Of a stretch of 64,000 nucleotides of DNA, positions 48,029-59,297 are shown in pieces. The DNA lies in assembly GCA_023014335.1 (NCBI GenBank), contig JAECYW010000004.1:3534001-3598000 (forward strand). Direction: 5' to 3'. Position 1 is the stretch's first letter; each line of letters opens with the position of its first letter. The position numbers were made by a program, and so were the translations under genes. Origin of the DNA: Galerina marginata (lineage: Eukaryota > Basidiomycota > Agaricomycetes > Agaricales > Galerinaceae). The notes beneath the pieces are model-generated. The model was not told the origin of the DNA and searched no databases. It saw only the letters and a list, made by a program, of their open reading frames with translations.

Positions 48029-51000
48029 ATGGACCAACACGGGCTCGTCTACCCGCCTAATCTCCTCGACGCTCTCCCCGTTCTCCACCCCAAAGCACCG
48101 GTGCGCGCACTGTCGGCGGCCCAGTTCGCCGACGTCCACCTCCAGCACACCCTCGCCCACCCGCCGGATAACGTTCTCTTCCCCTTCCTCCATGGCTTGG
48201 AGGGGGACAACCACGCCCAGAACACCTTTTTCGCCTCGTCTGCTTTCTCCAGCGCCTCGGGGAATAGGCAGGCGCACCACGATAATACACGCATCACCCC
48301 CAAGGTCCCGCCGTATCGCGGCCTCGTATGGGTCGTGTGCGAGGAAGACCTGGAGAGGGCTGGCGATCATGTTACACTGCGCGTCTTGCGGCGCAAGCCC
48401 GCACCCCCTCCTGGTGCCGCCGTCGGTGTTGGTGCTGGTGCTGGTGCGGGTGCTGAGCCCACCCCGTCGTCCTCGAGCGATGACAGCGACGGCGACGACT
48501 CGGAGGAAGACTCGGTGTATGGAGACGACGCCGTTGACGAAGACGAGCAGGACATGCTGCTCATGATGGAGGCGCAGGCCGCTGCTGCTACTGCTGCCTC
48601 GCAGGCGAGCGCGGGCACAGGGGCAGGGCGGGGGGATAAGGCGGTCGCCTCTGCGTTTGCTATCAGTATCGATACCGCCATTACGCCGCCGCCACACGGC
48701 CATGCTCATGCCCATACGCAGGGGCACGGGCACGGACATGCATCGCGGCGGCCCAGCACCGCTTCGAACTCAACATCCACCTCAAACTCGACCTCAAACT
48801 CAAACTCAAGCTCGACCACCCCCTCAAGCCCCGACCTCGCCCTCGACACCGGCGACGACGACGAGGACGTCGACTCCGTCCTCGCCTCGCCCACACTACA
48901 AATACCCATGCAAGTCGACGCCGTGCACGTCGTGCAGTCCTCCTCCTCCGACGACGCACTCGCAGTCGCCGATGGGATTTTGGACTCTGTCGGGCCTCTC
49001 TCCTCCTCCGCGGGTGGGGTTGGGAAAGACGAAAAGCACTTTGCGGGCACGCATATGCACCCTGTCGCACACCGCCCGACGCCCGTGCCGGTGCTGCCGA
49101 CGACGCTCGCGGGCGGTGTGGTGGCTGGTGCGGGTGTGGCTGGTTTGGGTATATCGAATGCTATGAACATGAACGCGACCGCGATCGCGGCTGCCGACGC
49201 TATCGCTATCGACATGCTGTCCACCTCGTCCTTGTCCGCTTCCGCTTCCGCTTCTTCAAGTCGCAGCCCAGCCTCAAGCTCGAGCTCGAGCTCTCCATCT
49301 GCTGCGTCTTCTCCCTCCGAGGAGGCGGATAAGCAGCTTCATTTGGATTTATCTTCGTCCCCACCGCAAGAACCTCAACCATCGTCGTCAGACATCACAC
49401 CCTCCCCACAATCTGCCCATCCCCATCCCCAACACCAATACCAGCCAAAACGACCAACCAACCCCGCCGCTCCTCCTCTCCTCACATCCACCTTTCGACC
49501 CAAAGAGCTGCTCCGCCGCTCGAGGGCGCCTAGGCGGAATGGGGTTGTTCAGGGCCAAACCCAAGCCCGAGCTGATAACCGCGGTTTGGGTCAGATCCGG
49601 ATTCCTGGAAGGGGTGTGTCTTCTACGTCTGGGGGACCTATTGGGCGGCGGAAGGAGGTGGGGAAAGACGACAAGGACAGGGATGGGGATGGGGATGAGA
49701 GGGGCATGGACAGGGAGAGGGAGAGGGATAGGGAGGAGGAAGGATGGGAGTTCGTGCCTGCGCGTGTGCCGGATGGGATCTCGTTGAGGAATTTCGGGAT
49801 TCAGGTGGTGAGTTTGGTTTTTTATATATTTTTTTTTGTGGTTTTTTTGGGTTTCCTTTTCCTTTTTTTGCGCTTTTTTGCATGATTTTTCCTTGGGATT
49901 TTTGGGATGTTTTATTTTTATTTTTTATTTGGTTTCTTTGAAGTTCGATGTTCAGTGTTCATCTTGGTCCTTCCTTTCAGTCATTTTCTCGTTCGTTCCC
50001 TCTGATTCGATTCGTTCTGCTTTCGTGCTGTGTCTTCTTTCTTTTTTCATTTTTTTTCATGGGTTATGTGCTGGATCCACATCTTATCTGAATCTCATCT
50101 GTCCTTTCTTCGTTTCTTTGCCTCGGTTTTTTTCTTGGCTTGCCAAAGTGGTTGGGAGGCTGTGATCTTTGTTATGATCGTCATGATTGATATCGTTTTT
50201 CCCTCTTTGTTTCCTCTTCCCTCGTCTATGATTTTTTTCTGTGGTTTTTTCACCCTTTGCTTCCTTCTCCCTCCTGCCAACGTCCTTGACACCCCCAGCT
50301 CGCTCCTCGGGTGATCTTCGATCAGGAGCAGCTGCCAACTCGCGCTCGCGAGATGAGGTGGCGTTTTGTTTTCGTGGTTTTATTTTCTACTCTACTCGCT
50401 CTTGTTCGTAGTGGTTCAATCCGCAAGAGGTCCGAGCTGAGGCGGGCGAGAGGTTGGGTTGGGTTGGATTAGTTGCTTCGCCGGTGCTTGTGGTTGACTT
50501 ATTGGGCCAACCAACAATTTTTTTCTTCTTTTCTTTTCTGGGCTTTATGCTCATCATGGCATATACTGCGTTCTTCTTCTTTTCTGTTCTTCTCCTTCAT
50601 TCTTGCGATTGTTTCGAGATGTGGTCAGGCAGCCTCCCAGCTCGTACCTCGGGGCCTATCGACAAAGAGTACCAGCCTTCCGATTCCAATGGGCTGAGAG
50701 GTTTTGGTGGTTTGCTTTACTGCTTGGCCAGCTCTTTTTCTATGGACCCAAATATATGTTGCGGCCGAGCTGGGGTACGTTGTGTCCTGTCTTGCAAGTG
50801 CGAGAGGTCGAGTTTGGTTGATATGAGTTGGGCAATTTGTTGGTGGTTTTGGTCCACTTTTCTTGGTTCATCAACGATTATTTTTCTTTCCTTTTCCTTT
50901 CTTTTCTCTTCTGGGGTTTTGTGCTCATCATGACCTGTACCACATTCTTCTTCTTCTTTTCTTCTCCTTCATTCCTGCGATTGTCTCGAGATCTAGACGG

Positions 51001-54000
51001 GCAGTCCCAGCTCGTACCTCGGGGACTATCGATAAAGAGCGCTGGCCCCCGAATGGGCTGGGAGGTTTTGGTGGTTTGTTTTACTGCTTGACCTGCTCTT
51101 TTTCTAGATGGAGCAACCGCTTCGCTTGCGGTCGAGCTGGGTTATCCTGTCCTCTTCTGCGAGGCAAGCTTGTTGTAGTTGGACGTTCCATCGCTTTTTC
51201 TATTTTCTATTCTATTCTATTTTTTTATTATTTACTTTAGTGCTTTTGCATTGCGGTCTGGCAGCCCCCAGCTTGCGCCACGGTCCTCGATGATGTTGGA
51301 CCACGAGCACCAGCTCGCGAATTGCGCTGGGGTATCGGGTGTGCTGTAGCTTGCTCTGCTACCCTGCTTGCTTGTTTTCTAACATTGGTTTGGTTGAATA
51401 ACGCCGAGTTGGGGGATTTGCTATTTCCTGTGTTGCAAAGCACGGTCTGGTGGTTTGATGGACTGGGCGCATGGCTGTTCTTTTTGGATTTTGGATTTCA
51501 TCTGTCGCTTTCGTTCTTTTTTTTAATATCTTTGTTGCCCGTCTGGGTGGATGCCTTCATATCATGTTACTCTTCTCTATTTTTTTTTATACTTTGGTTG
51601 TTTTTTGTCGTCTTCGTTTTTCGTTTTTTGTCAATTTCGTATCTTATTCTGGAATGCGGTCTGGCACGCCTCGGGCATCGGACTTATCTCTACTGACCAA
51701 GAGTATGACCTCGCGAAGAAGCTGGAATGTTTTCGTAGACTACTCTTGGTTCCACAAAGGGCTGGCTCCGAGGCGTATCATCTCTTTCCTGCAACAAGTG
51801 ATTTTATTCATGTTCGATTTCTCGTCGCGATTTTCTATCGTTCTTCATCGTGATTTTCTTTTCACTGTCGTTTTTAAATTTTATTTTACATTCTATCGTC
51901 TCATCATAGTAACTTATGCTAACCAACTCTTCTTCTTCAGCCTATTTACGCCACTCTCTCCGACGTCATCGTGTACTCACCTTATGGCGCCACCCCCGCT
52001 GCTCTTGCCCTCGCACGCCGCTTCAAGACTGCCATCCGCACCAAGCGGGCGGAGCGTCTGCAGGCTGCTGGGCTCGGTGAAGACTTATCCGAAGACGAAG
52101 ATGAAGACATGCAACACCTCTCAGAGGAAGAGCGAGATACCAAGAAGCGGGAGAAGGAGGAGAGAAACCGCAGACGAGCCGAGTTTCTGGAGTATAATGT
52201 GTTCGTGCTTGATGCAGAGGAGGAGGAGATGAGGAAGGCGGTGCCGTATTTGATGATGCGGGTGTGTGGGGCTGGTGTACCGGGTGGAGTAGCGCCGCAT
52301 TCGCTGGGGCAGGGGCAGGCCTCGGCCTTTGAGTCTGGGAAGGACCAGGAGGCCGTTGGTGACGGGCATTCTGCTTCTGATGTGGATGCGTTGGTGGATA
52401 TTGGTGCCCATACGGATGGGCCTGATGGGCATGTTATTGAGCTTGGTCTTGTGGAGGCTGAGGCGCGGAGGCAGAGGAGGAAGGAGATGGAGGAGGAGGA
52501 GGAGCGGGAAATGGAGGTGGATATGGTTGTTGATGTGGATATGGCCACGGACGCTGATGCGATGGATGTTGACGATGACGAGCATCAAAAGTCTGTTGCG
52601 TCCTCGTCTTTGGAAAAGGCCAGCCAAGATGATGACGAGGCGAAGGACTTCGAGGACAGTCTGCACCTCATCCCCAACACGGTCGACTTTGCTCTTCGAG
52701 AACGAGAGGAGATGCGCGATCTGACCAAGGCTTCGGAGATTATTAGTTTGCCTCCTCTGGCTGCCGCCGTGCCTCTGGTTGCTGCAATGCCGCTTTCCTC
52801 CTCCTCTTCCACCAGCACCACCACTGCGACTGCCAACCCAAACGACACAAGACCCAACAGCCCTCGCTCTATAGTACCACCCCCACTCAACCATGCTTCC
52901 ACGTCCACTCACTCGACCTCGTCCACACACACACATTTGGACGCGGATGGCGATCCTTCCCCTGTGTGGGACCCGCGGGTGGGCCAGGTGTATCTGGGTA
53001 ACTCTGGCGATGTGCCGCTTGCTCCCGACGTGCCTAGTCATTTTAGGCATGCCGCGAGTGTTCCTCGGGAGGAAGAGGCGGAGGAGTGGGATTGGGCTGC
53101 GCTGACGCGGCATTTGAGGGGGCTGGACGGGCTGGAAGGGTATGACCTCGAGCAGGAGGAGGAGGATGAGGAGGCTACGACCAAGACGAGAACTAAAAAG
53201 CTATCGGAAGACGATCCTTTTCATTACCTCTCGACAAACGACCCTGCGCGTGGGTTTGGATATGATATTTGTGTTGAGTGCCATGATCTGGCGCCGTTCC
53301 CATCTGGGCAGCATTTGCGGGCGGCGGAGGAGCATTTGGGGATGCTGGATGTGATGTGGCGCGAGCGGTGGGAAAAGGCTTGGGTTGCGAGGGAGGAGAG
53401 GCGGGTGAGGACGAGGAAGGAGAACCGCGTCGACGGAGAAGGAGAAGGAGACGAGGAAGAGAAGGAGCGGATACGCAAGCCGCCACCGACGCCACCCCGC
53501 CCACCACCGCACGCAAACGCGGTCATCCACCTGCCATTCCCGAGCTCGCCGTCGAATTCGCAAGCGACGATGGTCGCGCTCATGCCTGTCATTCGGTTCT
53601 TGGAGAAGTGGATACAGCCACTGCCTGTACCTGTACCTGTCGTGCAGCCCCCACCTCTGCCACCGCTTCCGCCACCGCAAGCTGTAGAGGCGCACACGCC
53701 GACACCGGAGATGAAGAATTTGAGGATGATTGGGAGTGTGGACCCGATGAAGAATGCCGCGGGTGCTGCTGCGCCGCCCCCGGCTGCTTCTGCGAGTGCC
53801 AGTTCGCGGCGTTGGTCGTCGGTCACGTCGTTAATGCCGTCTTTCCCGTCTTTCCCTGGTGTTGGCAGTTCCACCAGCAAAGAACAGCCCAACGCGGGTG
53901 CAAGTGCGAATGCAGCACCTACCCCACCTCCTACAGCCCCTCTTCCGCCACATCCTGCACGTATGCGATCGATGACTTCTCCGTCGTCATCGTTCCAGCA

Positions 54001-55675
54001 ACCACCTGTACACCCTCCGACGCCTGTACAAGCTCGGACAAGACCTCTCAAAATATTGCTGTATTCTTCCGACGGGTACACCGAGTCGTCAGTGCCTGCA
54101 CTTTCCCTCCTCATGGCGATCAAGGCGCTCTTGCTGCCTGAGGCGTATCTGGAGCTCCAGGTTGAGAAGAGGAGGAGCTTCTTTGTTTACCAGGGGGATC
54201 TGGGCATCCTTCGACGCGTCGAGAGCCGGCTGAGGGAGGAGAGGGAACGAGAGAAGGAGAAGGAGCGGGAAAGAGAGAGAGAAAGGGAGAGGGTGGCCGC
54301 TGGGGCCTATCTGTCGCATTTGGGAGGGAGTATTAATGCGAATGGGAAGAGGACTGCGCCTGCGCCTGTTCCTACGCGAGGAGGGTACTGGTCGGGGTCT
54401 GGGACGCCAGTGGTCCCTACTACTACTTCATCTCCATCGGGTTCTGGTTCAGGAGCTGCAGTCGGATCTGGGAGCTCTGCTCGCCCACCACCACCTGCTG
54501 GCCAAAACGCCTTCATGGGTCGACCGGCTGCCAAGTCGGTGTCGTTCGCGCATGGGCATGCTCCGCCTCTGGCTGCACACTATTCGCAGCAGCCACAACA
54601 ACAGCCGCAACATCAAGTGTCAGTGCTTCCGAAGATCGCTGGGTCATCGCACAATCCCCTTGCGTCGCAATTCGAGTTTGGTAGCCTGCCTGTACAAGGA
54701 TCGACCGCGCAGGGTACGGGCATCTTTACTACTCGCCAACCACAGGCCCAGCCACAGATGGGCGGCGCAGTTGTTAAAGGTCGTCCGAGGGCGAATACGA
54801 GCCCGTGGCTGCCCAGCTTGTTTGGTGGTGACCACCAGTCGTGGTTCAATGATCCCCGATTCGATGGAAGTTTCCCGAGTAGAGTCTTGCCGTTCTTGTA
54901 TCTCGGAAACTTGTGCGTTGTTCTCGCTGGCTCACTGGCATTGCTTTTTGAAATTATCTGACGTATTTTTTGAAACAGGAATCACGCCTCGAATGTGTAC
55001 ATGCTACATGCTCTAGGCATCACCCATGTCGTGTCAGTCGGCGAATGCGCTCTTGTCCCACCCCCGCACCACATGGCACTGCATGGGAATGCGACTGCCT
55101 CAAGCTGTCATCGACCTGGCCCTGCAGCACATTTTATTCCGGGTAAAGGACCAGGCGGGCATGGCTCGCTGTGGATCGAGGAACGCGAGGGGCGCATCAA
55201 GGTGCTGGACATCAAGGGCGTGTGTGATGACGGGATTGATACCCTCGAGCCCCAGCTCGAGCCCATATGCGACTGGATCGACAAGGCACGGCAAGAAGGT
55301 GGACAGGTCCTCGTTCATTGTCGTGTGGGAGTGTCGAGGAGCGCCACTGTTACCGTGGGTGTTCCTTTCATTTGTGACGGAAGCTTTTTTATGCGTGTAC
55401 GATGTTGACTCTTTTTCGATTAGATTGCCTATGTCATGAAGCACCTCGGCTTGCCGCTGGTCGACGCCTACTTGATCGTGCGTTCGCGACGTCTATCAGT
55501 GTTGATACAGCCGAATATGAGGCTGTTGTATAACCTCTGCGGATGGGAGATCAAGCTCGCGAAGGAACGTGCGAATGGAGACGAGCGCAAGCTCAAGAAG
55601 GAGCTTGCGAGGACCTTGACATGGCCTTATCTCGCAAAAGAGGTTCACGCTCTGAACGAGAAGTACCTTCATTGA
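48029..55675 (+). CDS. PPS1: PPS1-type dual-specificity protein phosphatase, very large
   Basis: Dual-specificity (Tyr and Ser/Thr) protein phosphatase of the Pps1 type. Four exons: 48029-49807, 51941-54912, 54979-55354 and 55424-55675, total 5379 nt (1792 residues), more than double yeast Pps1. N-terminal MDQHGLVYPPNLLDALPVLH, RGLVWVVCEEDLERAG, then low-complexity Asp/Ser/Ala and HGHAHAHTQGHGHGH. The conserved EGWEFVPARVPDGISLRNFG joins IYATLSDVIVYSPYG across a 2133-nt intron. Middle blocks: YNVFVLDAEEEEMRKAVPYL and LEKWIQPLP, KILLYSSDGYTESSVPAL. The phosphatase domain starts FPSRVLPFLYLGNLNHASNV, has a likely general acid in LDIKGVCDDGIDTLEP, and the P-loop HCRVGVSRS (C1698, R1704). Long disordered Pro/Ser/Gly and Arg/Glu tracts suggest scaffolding. 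The GC-rich exons produce long antisense shadow frames. Confidence 0.88.
49808..51940 (+). other. Giant 2133-nt intron of PPS1
   Basis: Donor GTG|GTGAGTTTGG and acceptor TCTTCTTCTTCAG|CCT bracket a T-rich stretch about 40 times longer than other introns in the window. The join is in phase 0 and restores FGIQV-PIYATLSD. It contains the repeat array at 50294-51333 and has no coding motif. Confidence 0.8.
50294..51333 (+). repeat. Dispersed repeat family with CCCAGCTCG/CGAGCTGGG ends, locus 2
   Basis: Units at 50294-50440, 50636-50774 and 51006-51141 each start CCCAGCTCG and end near CGAGCTGGG or CGAGCTGAG; a shorter one spans 51267-51333. Units 2 and 3 share CTCGTACCTCGGGG, CTATCGA(C/T)AAAGAG, AATGGGCTG and GGTTTTGGTGGTTTG. 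Spacers are pyrimidine-rich. Same family as 27.57-28.68 kb. Confidence 0.75.
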
Positions 55676-57169
55676 AATGGACGGAAGGAATCTTTACCTT
55701 CTGTCGATAATGTTGGGCACATTTCTCTCACAACCCACCTACCAAAACCGATATCATTCCCTCCGCCCCTGATGAACCCATTCACGAATACACGAAAAAC
55801 ATCCAAAGTCTTCGAAATGAAGATTATCTCCACCGTCTTGCAACCAAATTCAGCAGCAATATACGACGAAGCATGCATGCATTATACACCTTCCTTTTCC
55901 TTCTCAAATTGCAACCTTTTTCTGTACTATTACTACCGCATTGTCACCATTTTTGTCTTTTTAGTACGTGTTATCGTTCTTCTCGTCTTCGTCTCATCTT
56001 GCCTGTGTGCGTGTGTACATTTTTAGTCCGTTGATGCTGTGTTCTTAAATCTGTCTCTCTGTCTCTTCGTTTGTCTGTCTGTCTGCGCTTTTGTTGTTTT
56101 TTTTGTATATTTTTCCTCTCTTTCTCTTATGCATATCATCTTTTCCCTCCTGCATTTGTTGTACATACTGTCTTTTTATCCCTCCCAAATAGCATGGGTA
56201 CTCTCCAATACATTGCCCATCTGCATGACTACCAATGGCTTCGTCTGCCACTCTGCCGCCGGCGAATCTACACACTTCTGTTGATGCTCTCATGTGTATG
56301 TGGATGTACAAGTTCGCCGTTGGTTTATTCCGCTTTGTTTCCCTCCATTCCGATTAAGGGTGCAGAGGTTGTGGGACATTGTGAGAGCTGTTTGGTCCAT
56401 CTAATGGCGCCGTCTTCAATCGTCGTTGAAGTAGAGCAGCGGAATAACACTATCGACTGGTAAATCCATTTCCGCGAGCTTATCAGAAGTTAGAATGTAC
56501 ACATATTCCATTTCTTGATCGTGAAGAATGGATCGACGAAGTTCCTCTGTTCTGGGCGCTTGTTTCCTTATTACGCCGTGTTTACTGCAATGAACTTCCA
56601 CCGATATCCCCCGGGCACCGCGATATCAGAGATCCAACAATATTTTGGAGGACAGAAGCCATTATGTCCGACGTCTCCCAAATAAAGATCTGATTTTCCG
56701 TAGGCAACAAATATACTTCCGTACATCAGAGAGCAGCAGAGAGCATTGTCCTGGTCCAGGACCCTCCAGACAGCTCCAATACTAAACTGGTGTGGCAATA
56801 GCCCCTGCATTTGATCGATCATCGATCGTCATTGACTTCTTAAGTGCTGGCGCGATGAAGTCGTGCGAGCTCATGCGCGCTGATGAGCAAGAAGGGGATG
56901 AGGATGTTTGATGGAACAACAACAATGCTCAACATTGGAAGTATCGCGGGAGATGCACTGGCTTTACGCAAGCTTGGATAACGCTTGCTCGAGGACTCGT
57001 CATTTCGTCATTACAATCTGGTACTTTGGATTGGCAGCTAAATCAAGAACGACTTGCGTGGCTGAGAAAAACAGGAGATTCTTCTATTTGCCACGGGATG
57101 TCACCTGAATGGCTCCAGGATATTAAAAAAACCTCGCCCGCGGCAGCCCTCCTCGTACGATAACCAGAT
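55676..57169. other. Intergenic between PPS1 and galactokinase (tail to tail)
   Basis: About 1.5 kb. 55.9-56.2 kb is a pyrimidine-rich stretch (TCTGTCTCTCTGTCTC-type runs near 56050-56090) that may be PPS1 3' UTR. Two minus frames at 56416-56822 look partly protein-like but could not be joined. No RNA gene seen. Confidence 0.4.
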
Positions 57170-59297
57170 TTAGTTCTCGAGCTTAAACACTGAAACAGAT
57201 GGCTTGAGATAATGCCCTAAGTTTTACAGGAGATGGGCTCACCACAGGCACCGCTGCCGGGCTTTGTTGCAAATATGACTTCGTTCAATGCATCACCTTC
57301 AAGTTTATTGTAGGGCAGGTAGGTCTTCTTGACCTTCTGAATGAATTCATCGACTCGACCCTCTGGTAACAAAGACACTGTGCAGCCACCCCATCCCGCA
57401 CCTGAATTTCATGGTTTGCAGGTCGGTAAAGGAGTATAAGCTCGGCTAAAAGCGATAGCGTACCTGTGAGCCTGCTTCCGTAGGCACCTGCTTCCCTGGC
57501 TAGGCGCGTAAGTTCGTCTAACTCGGGGCACGAGCACTCAAAGAGTTGGGCACAGCTTGCTTGCGAATCATTCATGAGGCGACCCAGGTTTTCGAGAATT
57601 CCTGTATCATTTGCGTCAGGAGATCCAGCGGCCTCTAGACACGTCCGTCTGAACTGAAGAACACGTCGGGCCTCGGAGAAAACGTGTTTTGCGCGGTTAA
57701 ACAATTGGAAATAAGTCGCTTCAACTGCAAAAATAATTTTTGTTAAAGGGGAAGGCGTTCGGCCAGCAATGCATCTTTTTGACTCACTGTCAACCCAGGA
57801 AAGGTACACTTCGTCGAAGATATTTTTGGGCAAACCAGTCATTTTAATCATTTCATCCATCGTCACCCCCAGTTGACTATCAACCGGCGTGTTCGGCTTC
57901 AATACATCCAGCTTTTGCTCCAAAGTTGCTAGGGCCGTTTCCAAAGCGTCGGGCCCCATATCTTCGCCGTCTTTCTCTCCGGAGAACTTGGACACTACTT
58001 CCCGAAGCGTTATTCTATCTTGAGGACCAATCTCAAGTCCCAGAGAATTTGCCAAGATACGAGCCGCTACCAAGGTTTCCACAACACGAAGATTATATCC
58101 GCGTTTCGCACTCAGCGCCTTGTCAGCAACGACAAGAGAGTTTGCACAAACGAACACTGCATGAGCAGGGAGAGGGACAGCGGACGCTTTCAGCTCAGGA
58201 TAGAAGGAGATGTACAACGCCGAAGAAGGGTCAGACATAACGGAGGCAGCTTGGTCCATCCTTAAGAAACATGTGAGATATTGAGGCGAGAACATCATTT
58301 TTGCTTACCCTCCACTGTTCACACCTGCGTAGGGCAATATTAAACACGGGGACGGAGCATTTTTGTAAACTAAGTGCACTTACCGACGCGCTTTTCGTTT
58401 TTCATGGATAATTGCACCAACCCTCCTTTGTTCAGAACGCGGTGTTCTTTGGTATCGGCCTCCAACTATTAAACGCGATGTATAAACCAATGAAAAGACA
58501 GCCTATAAGTCGGTCTACCTTTCCATTCACGGCCAAAAACGCCAATGTGCTGGCGACAACCATGGCAGCGCTTGAGGAGAGGCCGGAACCAGCAGGAACA
58601 GACCCAGTGACTAAAAGGTCAACCGGAATTGGTGATCCTCTTCCGCCAGAAAAGTGGTGGTTCAATACGCCCTGTTCGAGTTATCGAACAATAATGTTAA
58701 GGTACTACACATGAACTCACATAGTATCCGGCCTTGACATAACTTTCCCATCGCAACTCCTTAGTATTGATATCGAGGTGCCAGCTTTCAGCATGAGCAT
58801 CATGTTCGCTCACTTCCTGTGGTTCTTTCGCAGCGGGAGCAAAGACTTGGCGAGTATATTTTGGGTGCAAGTTCTCGGCTATAACGCTTCCGGGACCGTG
58901 CTCGATTTCTGTGATAGGTGAATCCGGAGGGATAGGTCGGGGACCGCAGGCGATTAAAATATCGCGTTCGACCGCAGCAGGAAGAACACCAAACAAAGCG
59001 TAGTCAATATGTTCGCCTAAATATTGAGGCGTTAATATCGTTTGCTCCAATCACTTTTGGTAAGTCGCACCGATCAGACTAGAATTATTCTTGTGAGATC
59101 TGACTGGGAAAGAGGGCACGCGAGACTTACTTGACACGTCCCGGAGCTCTAGCAATGTATGCAGCCTTCCTTCCAAACCTCTTCTCGAACTCCTCGGCAA
59201 GGTTGTTCCATCTCGTTGCATGCGGCAAGGAGGCCTCGACGCTGCCGAACACTTCACTGAGGGTCGTGTAAACTGGTATGGCCTGTTCAGCAATCAT
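57170..59297 (-). CDS. GAL1: Galactokinase
   Basis: GHMP-family kinase that phosphorylates galactose at C1, first step of the Leloir pathway, cytosolic. Start at 59297 (MIAEQAIPVYTTL). Exon 1 (59297-59131) ends ARAPGRV and an 8-nt exon (59071-59078) restores the galactokinase signature NLIGEHIDYALFG. Then LRWESYVKAGYY, the ATP loop VTGSVPAGSGLSSSAAM, LVQLSMKNEKRVG, a 16-nt exon (58309-58324) giving VNSGG, and MDQAASVMSDPSSALYISF. The third GHMP block lies near the end (TVSLLPEGRVDEFIQKV, FATKPGSGAC). A last 20-nt exon from 57189 gives VFKLEN and stop, comparable to the yeast GSCLYEL end. Without that last splice the protein would end ACGEPISCKT. Clear orthologue. Confidence 0.92.
58309..58324 (-). 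other. 16-nt microexon in galactokinase
   Basis: GTGTGAACAGTGGAGG lies between TACGCAG and GTAAGC on the minus strand and joins RV-G to MDQAASV as G-VNSGG-MDQ, a conserved substrate/phosphate region. Confidence 0.8.
59071..59078 (-). other. 8-nt microexon in galactokinase
   Basis: TCTGATCG lies between acceptor ATTCTAG and donor GTGCGA on the minus strand, with introns of 52 nt (59130-59079) and 54 nt (59070-59017). It spells AA|T-CTG-ATC-G|GC-GAA, restoring N-L-I-G-E. Confidence 0.85.

Noticed and set aside
47960..48739. 259-codon open frame on the minus strand over PPS1 exon 1
   Set aside because: Arg-rich shadow of a GC-rich coding exon; the plus strand carries conserved Pps1 motifs.
52121..53113. 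330-codon minus frame (and several others up to 54.1 kb) over PPS1 exon 2
   Set aside because: Low-complexity antisense shadow of Glu/Asp-rich codons, no motif.
56416..56822. Two protein-like open frames on the minus strand between PPS1 and galactokinase
   Set aside because: They lie in different frames, and no splice of reasonable intron length joins them; no family recognised.
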